From contig CM037782.1 in assembly GCA_021229015.1 (NCBI GenBank), positions 64,604,108 to 64,668,107 on the forward strand: a stretch of 64,000 bases of DNA, given 5' to 3'. The DNA is from Solen grandis. Its lineage: Eukaryota; Mollusca; Bivalvia; Adapedonta; Solenidae. Below the pieces are notes generated by a model that made no database searches, had not been told where the DNA came from, and saw nothing but the letters and a program-made list of their open reading frames with translations. The translations under genes were made by a program, and so were the position numbers. Positions 34,628-45,302 of this stretch are shown piece after piece; within the stretch, counting starts at the first letter, position 1, and every line of letters starts with the position of its first letter.

Positions 34628-35041
34628 TTTCTTATACATTCTTTTAACACGGCCTAGGAAGTTTTCTGTAGAAAAGTACCCATGCTTAGATTAGATACCA
34701 CACTTTTAGGGGGCGGAGTTTCCACGCCCTTGCGTTAACTGAGGAAAAAATATGCAGTTATCCAGATTATCGAACAATAATAGCGGACACTCGGTTTATG
34801 ACTTACATGTGTCTGCACAGTATTGTGACCACCCAAAATAATTGTTTTCCCGATATGATTGCTTTACGTGTCTCTCAGTATTCATCCATACAGAGTGTGC
34901 AAGTTAACTTTTTCCTTCAATGTGTTTCTTTACAGTGTAGCCATATTATGTAGTTTGTTTCGTCATTTTAAGCTTTTACAAGTAGCGTATTTTGCCTCGA
35001 CTCGGAGAAGAAAACTGCTTATGCTCCTTTTATATATTTAG
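34628..35041. other. unassigned stretch before a candidate exon
   Basis: AT-rich, with GGGGGCGGAGTTTCCACG near 34710. No frame is supported. Confidence 0.4.
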
Positions 35042-35223
35042 TGCATTCGAAGCGGAAGATTGTGCCTCGCACATACACCCGTATGATTTTTTTGTCTGAT
35101 GTACAGGATTTCCTAACACTTGGGAAACACTTCAGACTTCGTGAGCTTTTCTTTGCTGTCACGAAAAGCACATCAATAATAGGTTTCCAAATGCTAGAAT
35201 CTGGTATTGTTACACTGAATTAA
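35042..35223 (+). CDS. candidate coding exon, unknown protein
   Basis: Preceded by a pyrimidine-rich acceptor-like tract (CTCCTTTTATATATTTAG) and open for 60 codons to TAA at 35221-35223. The peptide has a basic start (HSKRKIVPRTYTR), then FLSDVQDFLTLGKHFRLREL and a mixed tail. No family was recognised and no partner exon placed. Length alone is within chance expectation. Confidence 0.2.
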
Positions 35224-35454
35224 CACCTTTTCAAAAAGAAAAGAAATTACACACTGCCGTTGAGGTACATGGCCAAGCAAATCTGTAATAATTCAATACG
35301 TCTTTCTCTATTCATATTTGCGCACTGTACGAAAGGCGCCAAATGTGAGGGTTTGTTTGGAAAGAGTTAGGTACAGAGAAATTTTCCTTTCACTGTTCAC
35401 GGGGTTTCCTTTTGATACCTTCAACGCTCTATATTTGGATCATCTGCATGAAAA

Positions 35455-35890
35455 AGCAGCATGTTGCTCATTTTTTAAAGCATGATCTAATTGGACAATC
35501 TGCCGACCCAGCATGATGCTTATCTAACGAGCATGATGCTCGGTGAACAATTTGCCGACCCAGCATGATGCTCATTGACCAATCCGCCGACCCAGCATGA
35601 TGCTCAGTGAACAATCTACCGACCCAGCATGTTGCTCATCAAACGAGCATGATGCTCAGTGACCAATCCGCCGACCAAGCATGATGCTCATTGACCAATC
35701 TGCCGGCCCTGCATCGTGCTCATTCAAGCGAGCATCATGTTCAAATGTTTTTGCGCGTACGAAAGGGTCTGTATTATGTTTTAGCCCGATGCAGCATCAT
35801 GCTCAACAAATTTAAATACCGACCTAGCATGATGCTCATTGAACAAGCATGATGCTCATTGATTGAACATGATGCTCGTCATAATTGCAG
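35455..35890 (-). repeat. GAGCATCATGCT satellite array (copy 2, inverted)
   Basis: About ten units matching the array at 28790-30010 in reverse orientation (CCGACCCAGCATGATGCTC). Near the right end the unique block TTTTAGCCCGATGCAGCA with GAAAGGGTCTGTATTATG is the reverse complement of the block at 28818-28860. This shows the two arrays are copies of one element rather than independent expansions. Confidence 0.9.
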
Positions 35891-36111
35891 AACTTGAAGT
35901 TCTATTCGATAACAATTTTCTATCAATCTATCCAACATTAAACTAACGCTTACCCGCACGCACCATGCCATAAAGGATATTACCAAGCACCAAGCATAAT
36001 GCAACGACGCATTATGTAAACCAAATTGTGTTACGCCTCATTCTATCAACAGATGTCGCTTTCAAATCAAAGCGCCGATAGCGCTGAAAGAACAGTGTTT
36101 TTAATGTTAAT

Positions 36112-36387
36112 GTTTGCTTATTTACTGGGTTTTACGCCCAGCGACAGTATTTCAAACATTTGAAGACTGTCAGCTTGAGACAGATATAGTGCTGCTACAC
36201 TGCAGTATCACGCCGTAGACTTATGGCATGATATCACACCCAGTCGCATTATCCTGACACCGGGCCAACCAGTTCCGGAACTACCCTTATATGCTGAGCT
36301 CAAAGCAAGGGCGTAGTACCAGTACCATTTTTCTACGAATTTGATATGTCGCGGCCGAGGATCGAACCCACAACATCCCGATTCCGT
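36112..36387 (-). repeat. tRNA-derived SINE (copy 2)
   Basis: Same family as 34021: B box GGGTTCGATCC, GGCCGCGACATATC, CAGCATATAAGGGTAG and GATACTGCAGTGTAG in order on the minus strand. Head is incomplete at its 5' side. Confidence 0.8.
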
Positions 36388-36424
36388 TGTTGTTGTTGTT
36401 TTTTAATATTTTTATTATTTTTTT

Positions 36425-36627
36425 ATTTGTTTGTTGGGTTAAACATCGACCGACAGTATTTCAGTCATTTTGAGACGATGTCTATTTGAAACATATATAC
36501 AATATAGTCACACTGCAGTATCACGCCGTAGACATGTGACATGATACCACACCCAGTCACATAATCCTAACACCGGGCAAAACCAGTCCTGCAACTACCC
36601 TTATATTCTGAGCGCCAAGCAAGGAAG
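36425..36627 (-). repeat. tRNA-derived SINE (copy 3), headless
   Basis: The body and 3' end only, from CCTTGCTTGGCGCTCAG to GTTTAACCCAACAAACAAAT on the minus strand. The tRNA-like head is missing. It lies immediately beside copy 2 in the same orientation. Confidence 0.75.
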
Positions 36628-38030
36628 GTTTATAATAGTTTGTTTTGTTTGTTAATGATCTTGTATCTTTTCGGCCGTCTATTTTCACCCTGACCTCCTG
36701 TGAAACTCACAGTAAAGAAGCGGAATAAAATTAGGCTTTTCATTGGTTATTATATACTTTGCTAAATTCCCAATGGTCATTGTAAAATTAATCAAAAGAA
36801 AAGGAAGTAGTTGCGGAAAAGAGTTCTTTAGATCTCTGTTTGTTTTAAAAGTTCTTTCCCCTTCGAACGATTTGTCCCGAACAGTAAGACACTGCGCCAT
36901 ATTAAGGTAAACGGAAAGAGTAGAACGCTAAAAAATAGGAAACACATAGGTTTCGGAATTGATTGTTCGACCCTGGCAGATCCTATATTCTACAAAAAAT
37001 GTAACATCCGGTTTTGTTTTGTAGCCCGCGAAACGAAGTCTAATGCGCAGATGTTTTAAGGCTGTAAGTGTCTACAAAGATTGTACAAATTATTTGGATC
37101 CGTGATATTTCAAAGAAATGCACTGACACAGGAATTACACAACTATTAATCTATTACACAATCTATTACATGTTAAACCATTCAGACACTAGTCATCAAG
37201 CTGGTTGCGACGGCCGAGTATCTTTTTAAAGATATTTCTTGTTTTTCGTATAAACGAATATCAAATGGACTGCATACGATAAGCCCCCCCCCCCCCCCCC
37301 CTTTCTCTCTCTCTCTTTCTCTACATTTCATACAGTTTACAAAATATACATAACTTTGTGTATTTTAATCAAAAGGAAGCAAATATACAACGTACAACAC
37401 ACACTCATCTTTTTTTTTATCTATGTCTGGTACATTTTTTATTTGAATTGATTTATTTAATATAGGTTAATTGAAATTAGCATCTAATATTAAAAATAAT
37501 TTGAACCCGTGACCTTCCTTTACAGAGACAGCGTAATGAACGTTATCATAGAAAGCATATTTATTGATCTATATCGTCAGTTTCTTCAGCACGAAATTGT
37601 ATACATGTATTTATAGATAATTTCAAAAGATGAAATCCAGCCAACGAAGGTTCAAATATCTCCGAATTAATTAACTCACTTGCGCATTTACTTTTTTTTT
37701 CTTTCTTTCTTTCACATTTCAATTCAGTTTCGACCTCAAAAATGCAGTCGTATTTAAATAAACATAAAGTCAATAGCACTTAGTGATAAGACAGAAAACT
37801 AATTAATTTTGAACTGTTTCTAAAAAGGAGAGGAACTTAAGAATCTAAAAGTAGCCCCGAAATGTTTTCAATGCAGATTTGTGTGCTACCGCAAAACAGA
37901 ATTGCAAGCAACCTAGCTAAAACTCGTAAAATTGGAGCTACGGAAATGTAAATAGTTATATTTTAACACAAACATTGTATTTTATTTATCGGTGTATATT
38001 TAACTCCATTTCATACTTCAATATTAAGGT
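36628..38030. other. unassigned AT-rich stretch
   Basis: Contains C18 followed by (CT)n at 37284-37321. A minus-strand frame starting ATGGCGCAGTGTC at 36900 is GC-richer at its start and was considered as a first exon, but has no clear donor. Confidence 0.4.
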
Positions 38031-38295
38031 GTGTTTGTTTATTTATAGGGTTTGACATCCCACCGACAGAATTGCGGTTATTTAGAGACTATGCATGTCT
38101 ATTTAAACAGACAAAGCTCTGCCGTACTGCAGTATTAAGTTACATTACCAACCATTCCTGGATGTACCCTATATGCTGAGCACCAGGAAAGGGAGCTATA
38201 CCAACACATTTTTATTACTTTGGTGGATCGAACCAAAGACCCAACCCCATCCGATTTCGGGGCGGGTGCTCTAATCACACGCCCACCGGGACCGG
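38031..38295 (-). repeat. tRNA-derived SINE (copy 4), full head, deleted body
   Basis: On the minus strand the head has GGTGGGCGTGTGATTAGAGC, with an A-box-like region, and GGTTCGATCCACC as B box. The body lacks the segment around the ACACCCAGTCA region, so it is internally deleted compared with 34021. Confidence 0.75.
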
Positions 38296-38355
38296 TAAAT
38301 ATCAAATTATATGTAAATAGTATCAACTGCAGGGGGATTTTTTCATCTTTTAAAC

Positions 38356-38541
38356 ATGTATAACAGAAGCGGACAAAGTGAGCTTCCACCGGTATTCGAA
38401 TCACATACCATTTCAATATTAACGGGTTACCCTACAAACACAGCTATCACACCTGTTAGTGAACTGCTTGCCACAAGACGGTTTGAAACAAAGCGGAATG
38501 TTATTATCATCAAGAACGATGCAAATGTCAAGCTGCAGTGA
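38356..38541 (+). CDS. candidate coding frame, unknown protein
   Basis: ATG-initiated 61-codon frame with balanced composition (MYNRSGQSELPPVFESHTIS at the start, ending KNDANVKLQ) and higher GC than its surroundings. No acceptor or donor was established and no homolog recognised. It lies just downstream of a SINE. Confidence 0.2.
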   Translation: MYNRSGQSELPPVFESHTISILTGYPTNTAITPVSELLATRRFETKRNVIIIKNDANVKLQ

Positions 38542-38825
38542 GCGACATCAGCATGCATGGTGTTGCTTGAATTTCATAAAGCATGATTTCCTTGTAACTA
38601 AGGACAATGGAAGGCAACAAAACACTTTGCCATCATGCAGAATGCGAATGTTACTACACATATAATGCACTTGTCAAAACGCATTAATCGATATCAACAA
38701 GCACACAAGAATAACACCAAGCAAAATGACATTGTCATCAAACATAATGACATAATCACCAAGCCTGACGAAATGTTTGCCTGGTATATCATTCCATAAA
38801 TAATTACCTTATCTTTTGAACATTG

Positions 38826-38860
38826 TGGACATTATGAATATACCCATAATAAAGATACCC

Positions 38861-38904
<44 letters not shown>

Positions 38905-39190
38905 AAATTGACTCATTATAAAGAGAGCGTGGGAGATTTAAAGTGAATATACCTGTATTAAAGATACCCATGGGAGAGAAGGCGAAAAAAAAACCCAATC
39001 ATGAAGAGAGCATTGGAGAGTTAGAGAGAAAGAAAATATACATGTAATAAAGATACCCATGAGAGACAGAGAGAGAGGGAGAGAGATTACTTATTATAAA
39101 GAGAGCAAGGGGGGTTAAAGAGAATGAGAAATTACCTGTAATAAAGATACACATGAAAGAGAGAGAGGGGGGTGGGGGGGGGGGGGTAAA
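38826..39190. repeat. ~100-bp minisatellite with GA tracts
   Basis: Four units with ATAAAGATACCCATGAGAG recur near 38840, 38960, 39048 and 39142. Each is followed by a GA-rich run of different length and AAGAGAGC. The first unit holds (GA)n at 38863-38907 and the last ends in a G-rich run. Confidence 0.75.
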
Positions 39191-39612
39191 GAGAGGATTT
39201 CCATTCATTGAAAGTACTAATTCACCCTTGTTTAAACCTCATTGAAGCAGATATGCTAAATTGATTGCAATGGTGCAAACACAAAACCCGATCAACCTCC
39301 TGTGAGATACTTTTAAACTTATCTGGTCTAATACTGATTGCTGAGATCATTAAATGGTTCTGGTGTATAATGCAATGCCACTAAAGGTTAGAAGTTCTAT
39401 GGTGATATCATGATTTTTAAAAGAAATGTGACTTTATCTAAGATTCTGGTGAAATTCTGAATCATATTACAAAATCATGCTGAGATTAACAGGTGCAAGT
39501 TTTCTCTAAATATTCTGTTTCATTAACATTCAGTTGAATTTAATTGTCATAAATTGTGTATGCTCAAAATTTTGAACGTGGCACTCTTACTTATAATTAA
39601 ATCATATTATTA

Positions 39613-40563
39613 TGGTGGCTGATTTCTGCCATTTCGTGTCGTCGTGTCTTCGCCCCGAAAGGCGAAAGGCGAAATAACGAAAACATGCCATATTGTCGTT
39701 ATTTCGCCTGTCGCCTTTCGGGGCGAAGACACGACAACACGAAACATGTCAGGCGAAATAACGAAATTTTAACAGGCGAAAGGACGAAAAGTTTCGCCTT
39801 TGAATGTTTCGTGTCCGCGGGTCGAAACCTTTCGTGTTGGCGCCCTTTCTTTGTCGTGTCTTCGTGTTTTTGCCCCGAAAAGCAGATTTCGTGTTGTCGT
39901 CCTTTCGCCGCGAAAGGCGAAAGTCGAAATAACGAAAATGACTGTACGTTTCGGGTTTCGCCTTCCGGTAGACATGCGCAGAACGTTTACAATGATTTAA
40001 AAAAAAGCTTACATAAATTTATATTTATACGTAAGCATCTACATATAATGTGTATTAAAACATCAACTTTATTACTCAAAAGGATATTATCGGCGTATAT
40101 GTTCTGCTGCAGTGAAATAAAGCTATCTTCACCTGGCAGTGTTGATATATACAGCAAGTATGCATATGTGTAAACGTTCTGCGCATATCTACCGGAAGGC
40201 GAAACCCGAAGCGTTGTCATTTTCGTTATTTCGACTTTCGCCTTTCGAGGCGAAAGGACGACAACACGAAATCTGCAACATTGTCGTAATTTCGCCTTTC
40301 GCGTTTCGGGGCAAAGACACGAAGACACGACAAACAAAGGGCGCCAACACGAAAGGTTTCGACCCGCGGACACGAAACATTCAAAGGCAAAACTGTTCGC
40401 CTGTTAAACTTTCGTTATTTCGCCTGAAAAGGTTCGTGTTGTCGTGTCTTCGCCCTGAAAGGCGACAGGCGAAATAACGACAATATGGCATGTTTTCGTT
40501 ATTTCGCCTTTCGCCTTTCGGGGCGAAGACACGACGACACGAAATGGCAGAAATCAGCCGCCA
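39613..40563. mobile_element. 951-bp fold-back element, TA-flanked
   Basis: The left arm 39613-39990 and right arm 40170-40563 are reverse complements over roughly 380 bp, with a spacer of about 180 bp. The ends are TGGTGGCTGATTTCTGCC and GGCAGAAATCAGCCGCCA, each flanked by TA. The arms are built from repeated GCGAAAGGCGAAATAACG, GGCGAAGACACGAC and AACACGAAA words, in both senses within each arm, so the arm itself can fold. The 162- and 128-codon frames here follow from the repeat and are not genes. TA flanks and inverted ends would suit a Tc1/mariner-type or similar MITE. Confidence 0.8.
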
Positions 40564-40779
40564 TATATTATACTTTGGTGTAACACAGCTTCATGAGTTA
40601 CCGGTTTTACTACTTATCACGTGACTACTTAGCCGTAATATAGCCATTGGCCAGCCTCATGTAGGGTGTAAATGTAGGTCAACACCCCGCAAAACAAGTA
40701 GACTGTGTAAATAAACAAAATCGCAGCAAACTATGATGGGAGCTCGGGATGCATTAATTACATGAACTATACATGTATA

Positions 40780-40780
<1 letters not shown>

Positions 40781-40816
<36 letters not shown>
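40781..40816. repeat. (CA)n microsatellite
   Basis: Pure CA tract of 18 units. Confidence 0.95.
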
Positions 40817-40822
<6 letters not shown>

Positions 40823-42455
40823 TCGATTAATTTATTCCTTCTAATCAAGGTGATAATAAATTGATTACTTTTTCGTTATGGCTGGCTTTGGAAATCAGAT
40901 TTCTTACTTTGGACATCTTTTTATAAATGAGTCCACATAATACAGCAGGATTGCTATATCATTTTCTTTTGATTTTAGCACAGAGACTCCTGTATTTATG
41001 TTATGAGAAATTGTCTTATTTACCAACAGTACCTGTAGATGCATATGATGCATACTTTCCAGGCTTCAGAGATCTATATCATCCCTTTACAAACATGTTC
41101 TTTTTCTGGACGGTGTTCAGTACTGTATATACATTACTGTTATAAAGTATGTATGTCCAATTAAAATTGGTTTTCACTTCCGATAGCGCATGTGCAAATT
41201 GGTATTGCAGTCGAATGTAAAGCTGTGATTGTAATAATTTTCAAGTGACCGATATTTTCCAGGTGATTGTTTGGAGGGTATCAAATACGTGATTTATAAT
41301 TGTGTTAAATAGTTTCCTGTGTAATTGATCATATTTAATAAGTTATTAGTCAGTAGATGTTAGTATTTTAACGATGTTTTATACATAAAGGCCATGACCT
41401 ACTTATCGCTTTGCTCGTCGGTCTGGACATTGCACATATCATGTCTTCTGTATTGAGTTTATAATTATACATAGTAGTTTAATTATTACATGATGGGTGG
41501 GATAAGTAATGCATATTTTTTGTTAATATGTAACCGTAATATAAAACAGAACATTATCTTTATTTGACTTAAGCACAACGCTCATCGTCACAAAAGCAAC
41601 AAATTACAACCGTAATATAAAGAACGTTTGGTCTAGTGAATACAGTAAAACTGTCTGCGTAGTGCTGCTGTTTTGATACAGTAATTACCTATATATAGCC
41701 TTATTTTCACCTTCATTACACGTTTGTGGAATTAGCTTAATCGGTAAGAGCGTCGAACAGTACCATTTCCCACCATGAGGTGATGAGTTTTATACCAGCT
41801 GGGGCCATTTTTTTAAAATTCTTATTGTTATATTTTTATGGTTTATTTTAAGTACTAGTTTTATACATCCAATATTTTGCTTTTGTTAATTTGTATTTGC
41901 TTCCTTTTGATTTTAACATAAATATAAACCAAAAAAAAAAAAATAACCAAAATAAAATTAAAACTTAAAAAATTGACATCTTTATGTATAAATAATAAAT
42001 GGGGAGGTCGATTTTTTTTTAAATTTAATTTTTAGTTAAAAAAATCGACCACACTAGTGATTTTTTTACCCATGCATTCTTCATCTTAGATGTAATGTTT
42101 TCGCTGTCAGGATTCGAAGTTTAAAATTCAATGCATCCACAAAATGCATAAATATATGAAAAAAGCTACTGAATTGGGAGTACTATTTTTTAAGCATAGT
42201 GAGACTGAAATACTGTCGCAGCGACGGTAAACTCAAAAAATAAATCAATCTTATTCGAAGAGGGGGCATAACAAACATTTTTTTTCAGAATGCTTGCTAG
42301 ATTGAAATATTTGTTTTTGATTTTATTTTTTCTATCTGGAGACAGTAATTTGGTCAATTCCATGGGTAGGATAGTTATTCAAGAATGATAGTTAAAGATG
42401 GATTGAAGGTAAGTCAACCTGTTTACTCGTAACTGCAAGTTTACCCCTCTGACAG
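40817..42455. other. mostly unassigned stretch
   Basis: Includes a 72-codon plus frame ending at 41145, a degenerate tRNA-like block at 41733-41800 (TTAGCTTAATCGGTAAGAGC), and a 3' SINE fragment at 42205-42245 (CGCAGCGACGGTAAAC). That fragment matches the 3' end of the SINE at 60330. Confidence 0.4.
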
Positions 42456-42665
42456 GGTGATGGATTTGAAAACTATGAAAATATTGTTCATGAATGTGTA
42501 CCTAAGGCACACTTATGGAACAATCTTAATGTTGAAATGTCTAGCATCAATAACTTTATTGAACCTATGTATTTTTGTTCACCATGCTTAACAATATTTA
42601 GTGTCAATTCATGTCCAGAGAACTTGGAAATGTTAGTTTTCTCTTTTCGTTTTCCAAATGAGTAA
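42456..42665 (+). CDS. candidate coding exon, unknown protein
   Basis: Preceded by CCCCTCTGACAG, a good acceptor, and open for 69 codons to TAA at 42663. Alternatively the exon may stop at GA|GTAACA (42661/42662). The peptide begins GDGFENYENIVHECVPKAH and continues with several cysteines and aromatic residues. Codons are rich in the RNY pattern, more so than the antisense frame of 60 codons over the same DNA. No family was recognised. It remains unproven without transcript or homology evidence. Confidence 0.3.
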   Translation, partial: GDGFENYENIVHECVPKAHLWNNLNVEMSSINNFIEPMYFCSPCLTIFSVNSCPENLEMLVFSFRFPNE

Positions 42666-43797
42666 CACATTTATATAGCACAGGTCTTTGTCATAGTCCA
42701 ATATAGCCATTATACCGGTAAGTGTAATCCTTAATGTTCCTGGGAATAGAACAGCAGCCATGGAGGTTAAACCCCAACCCTGATATACTGGAGAAGTGAC
42801 TGCTAAAATGCCTGTATTTATTGAGCTGTATCATTATTCCCAAATAAGAACACCACCTCTTGAACAAAAGATTTTGAATTAGGAATTTTAATACATATAT
42901 AAAAGATCTGATCAAGATCTCATTTCTTTTCTCATACATTATAGATGTTCTGATTCTCCACAGTCTGCACATCAAATGGAAATTCATATTTTCATAAACC
43001 ATTTGAAATTAAAAAATATAACATCAATGAAAGAACAACATGAATATTCATTTGGTAAAGGGTAAATGAGGGGAATTATTACAGACAGTAGTATACTTTA
43101 TTGTCGTTAACTTTACAGTTTCTTGTCATATAAAAATAATATAAATTGAAGTAAAATATCATCACATGATCACTGCGAAAGGAAAAGGGAAAAAATTGCA
43201 TATATATATATATATGTATATACATATGCAATTACACAGACTGTCAGTTGTGGAGGATGGACATATCAAATACGTATCTATTACAGAGATATAAAGTGAT
43301 TAATTTCAGTTGTAGCACTTCAAAGATAAACGGGATATACGTTATGCAATATACATATACATGCATTCAACATAAATAAAAATTAAGTAGAAAATCGGTT
43401 GAAATAATAAAAAGCATATATATTGGAAACATGATAATTGCATATATACGTAAATGACATTTACATATTATGAAGTGTAACAAAATGACAAAGGGCGGAC
43501 AACTCTCTAAGGTAGAATAAATACCAAACAGCTTTCTTTAAAATTATATTTAATATAAAAATATAAACAACGAGAATATTAGAAAAGAATTAAAGAATAT
43601 GAGAAAAAAAACTGCCGGCTAACTGTCTCTTTATCTGTTGGTACAATAATAAATAATAACTGCACTGAAAGTCCTGTTTTCACTTTAAGCCCGCATATTA
43701 ATTACATAATGGCTTACTGATACAAACGCACTTCAATGTGCCACATTCACAAAATGATTCCTAAATTCACAGTACTCATAAACTGTAATACGTGCTC
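42666..43797. other. AT-rich stretch
   Basis: A 103-codon minus frame at 42691-43002 is within chance expectation. A hairpin with TTGCATATAT and ATATGCAA arms around a TA tract lies at 43195-43232. Confidence 0.4.
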
Positions 43798-43968
43798 TTA
43801 TCGATGAACACTGACTTCCTGTCGTCGCTGTCCCTTCAGTATATGTGATCCACTTAGTCCACCGTAGACACCCTGTCGTCCATATGACGCATACGTAGAT
43901 TCTCCCGTCCTTGCGACGTAGTCTACCAATGGGGTCCCGTATCGACTGTGACCACCCAGATTACATAA
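43798..43968 (-). CDS. candidate C-terminal exon, unknown protein
   Basis: Open from 43968, after an ATTAG acceptor-like end, through 56 codons to TAA at 43798-43800. The peptide contains TPLVDYVARTGESTYASYG and GVYGGLSGSHILKGQRRQ, Gly/Tyr/Ser-rich with a basic end. The DNA is unusually GC- and CpG-rich for the window. A second copy of its core lies just upstream (43980-44063) with TAA in place of a GAA codon. Confidence 0.28.
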   Translation of the reverse strand, partial: LCNLGGHSRYGTPLVDYVARTGESTYASYGRQGVYGGLSGSHILKGQRRQEVSVHR

Positions 43969-44063
43969 CTAATTACGACTAGTCCACCGTAGACAACCTG
44001 TCGTCCATATGACGCATGCGTAGATTATATCGTCCTTGCGACGTAGTCTACCAACGGGGTGTA
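43855..44063. repeat. 125-bp tandem duplication in a CpG-rich patch
   Basis: AGTCCACCGTAGACA, CTGTCGTCCATATGACGCAT, CGTCCTTGCGACGTAGTCTA and CCAA(T/C)GGGGT recur at 43855 and 43980. The two homologous segments of about 80 bp differ at few sites. Upstream on the minus strand (44090-44203) another short open stretch reads YGASVSDIDGSYGGYLVQPR, similar in flavour to the duplicated peptide. Confidence 0.75.
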
Positions 44064-44103
44064 ACCTTCCGGCTTACATAGGCTCCATGCCCCAACTAAA
44101 TAC

Positions 44104-45302
44104 GGACAAGCTCCGTAATGAAATTTGGTCAGAATACTCTAGGCTGGACCAGGTATCCTCCGTAGCTCCCATCGATATCTGACACTGAGGCTCCATACAA
44201 ATCAGCTTATATACTAAAAAAAAACCGATTTACTCTTAAAAAACAAATATCACGTGAATCGTGCAATAAATTTTAAATCGCTGAATCCCGTGCATCCCGA
44301 GAAACACTGACAACAATGAGGTATACTGATAAAAAGGGCTTATATAAAGAAACTATAGGTTTAAACTTCTAAACCTTAAACATCTCTCTTAATACACTTA
44401 AAACTTAGCAAAACAGTAGATATAACTATTTCAAACCCTAATCATATCTCATTCTGAACAAAAGGTAAAAAAGAAACCTGTGATAACCCTTATATAACCA
44501 AAATCGGTTAACACAGTTCCACTCTGGCCTACGTGACAAATACAACGTACTCTAAATCTACACTTATTTTCAGGCCACGTTAACATTATTTTGTGACATA
44601 AAGAATATCTATGTGACAAAGCTTCGTTTATGAATTTACTAAGATTTAGAAAATCAGTCATGTACCTACAGATGCATGATTATGGTGACCTCTTTGTTTT
44701 CTGAAATACACCCAAACCACATACAATGTTCTTCATTCTTATTTATAAATTTATATATCAAGTAATGGTTATGACAAGGGGGGGTTAACATGGTCCCTTA
44801 AAGGGAAATGTGTTTACCTTTTTTCTCTATTGAGGACAAACATCAATGAAAATGAGAAAACTCAATTTTCATGTCATTTATTTCAGTGTATTGTAATGTT
44901 TACCTCACAAAGCTGTTGCATTTATGTGTGCTATTCTGATGTGTTTAATAAATATATGGAAGATCAAATCAATTTAGATATTATGATAAAACTTTTATTT
45001 TCATTGAATGATGAAGTATCTCTTTTAGTGTGCCTTTGTAATAAGTTGATAAATATATAGAGAGAGACTTATATTTTGATATGTCATTTTAGATGGTGTA
45101 AAAGAAGAGAAAATTGAATGGAATCCCAATAATGAACACAGACACAATGTGACCGTGTTATGACAGTATATCTATATATAAGTAACCCAAACTCGTGAGA
45201 GATTTATACCATTATCTATGAAAATGTAACTTTGCTTTTTTAATTTGTGCATCATAAAGTCATCTAAGGATGGTTCTCTTCCCTGTCAAATATACAATCA
45301 TA
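44104..45302. other. AT-rich stretch
   Basis: Contains a 70-codon minus frame (44449-44661) and no convincing feature. Confidence 0.4.

Noticed and set aside
36685..36900. First coding exon on the minus strand starting ATGGCGCAGTGTC
   Set aside because: The start region is GC-rich and attractive, but the frame runs into AT-rich low-complexity sequence without a donor, and no promoter motif lies upstream.
39685..40173. 162-codon plus-strand frame, the longest in the window
   Set aside because: It lies within the left arm and spacer of the fold-back element, repeats the same short words, and is matched by long frames on the other strand and in the other arm. This is a compositional effect of CGAAA repeats lacking stops.
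40927..41145. 72-codon plus-strand frame preceded by an ATGGCTGGC start in another frame
   Set aside because: Joining the two would require a frameshift with no independent support. Peptide is plausible but within chance.
42691..43002. 103-codon minus-strand frame
   Set aside because: At this AT content a few frames of about 100 codons are expected by chance; no splice-like ends or natural-looking composition were found.
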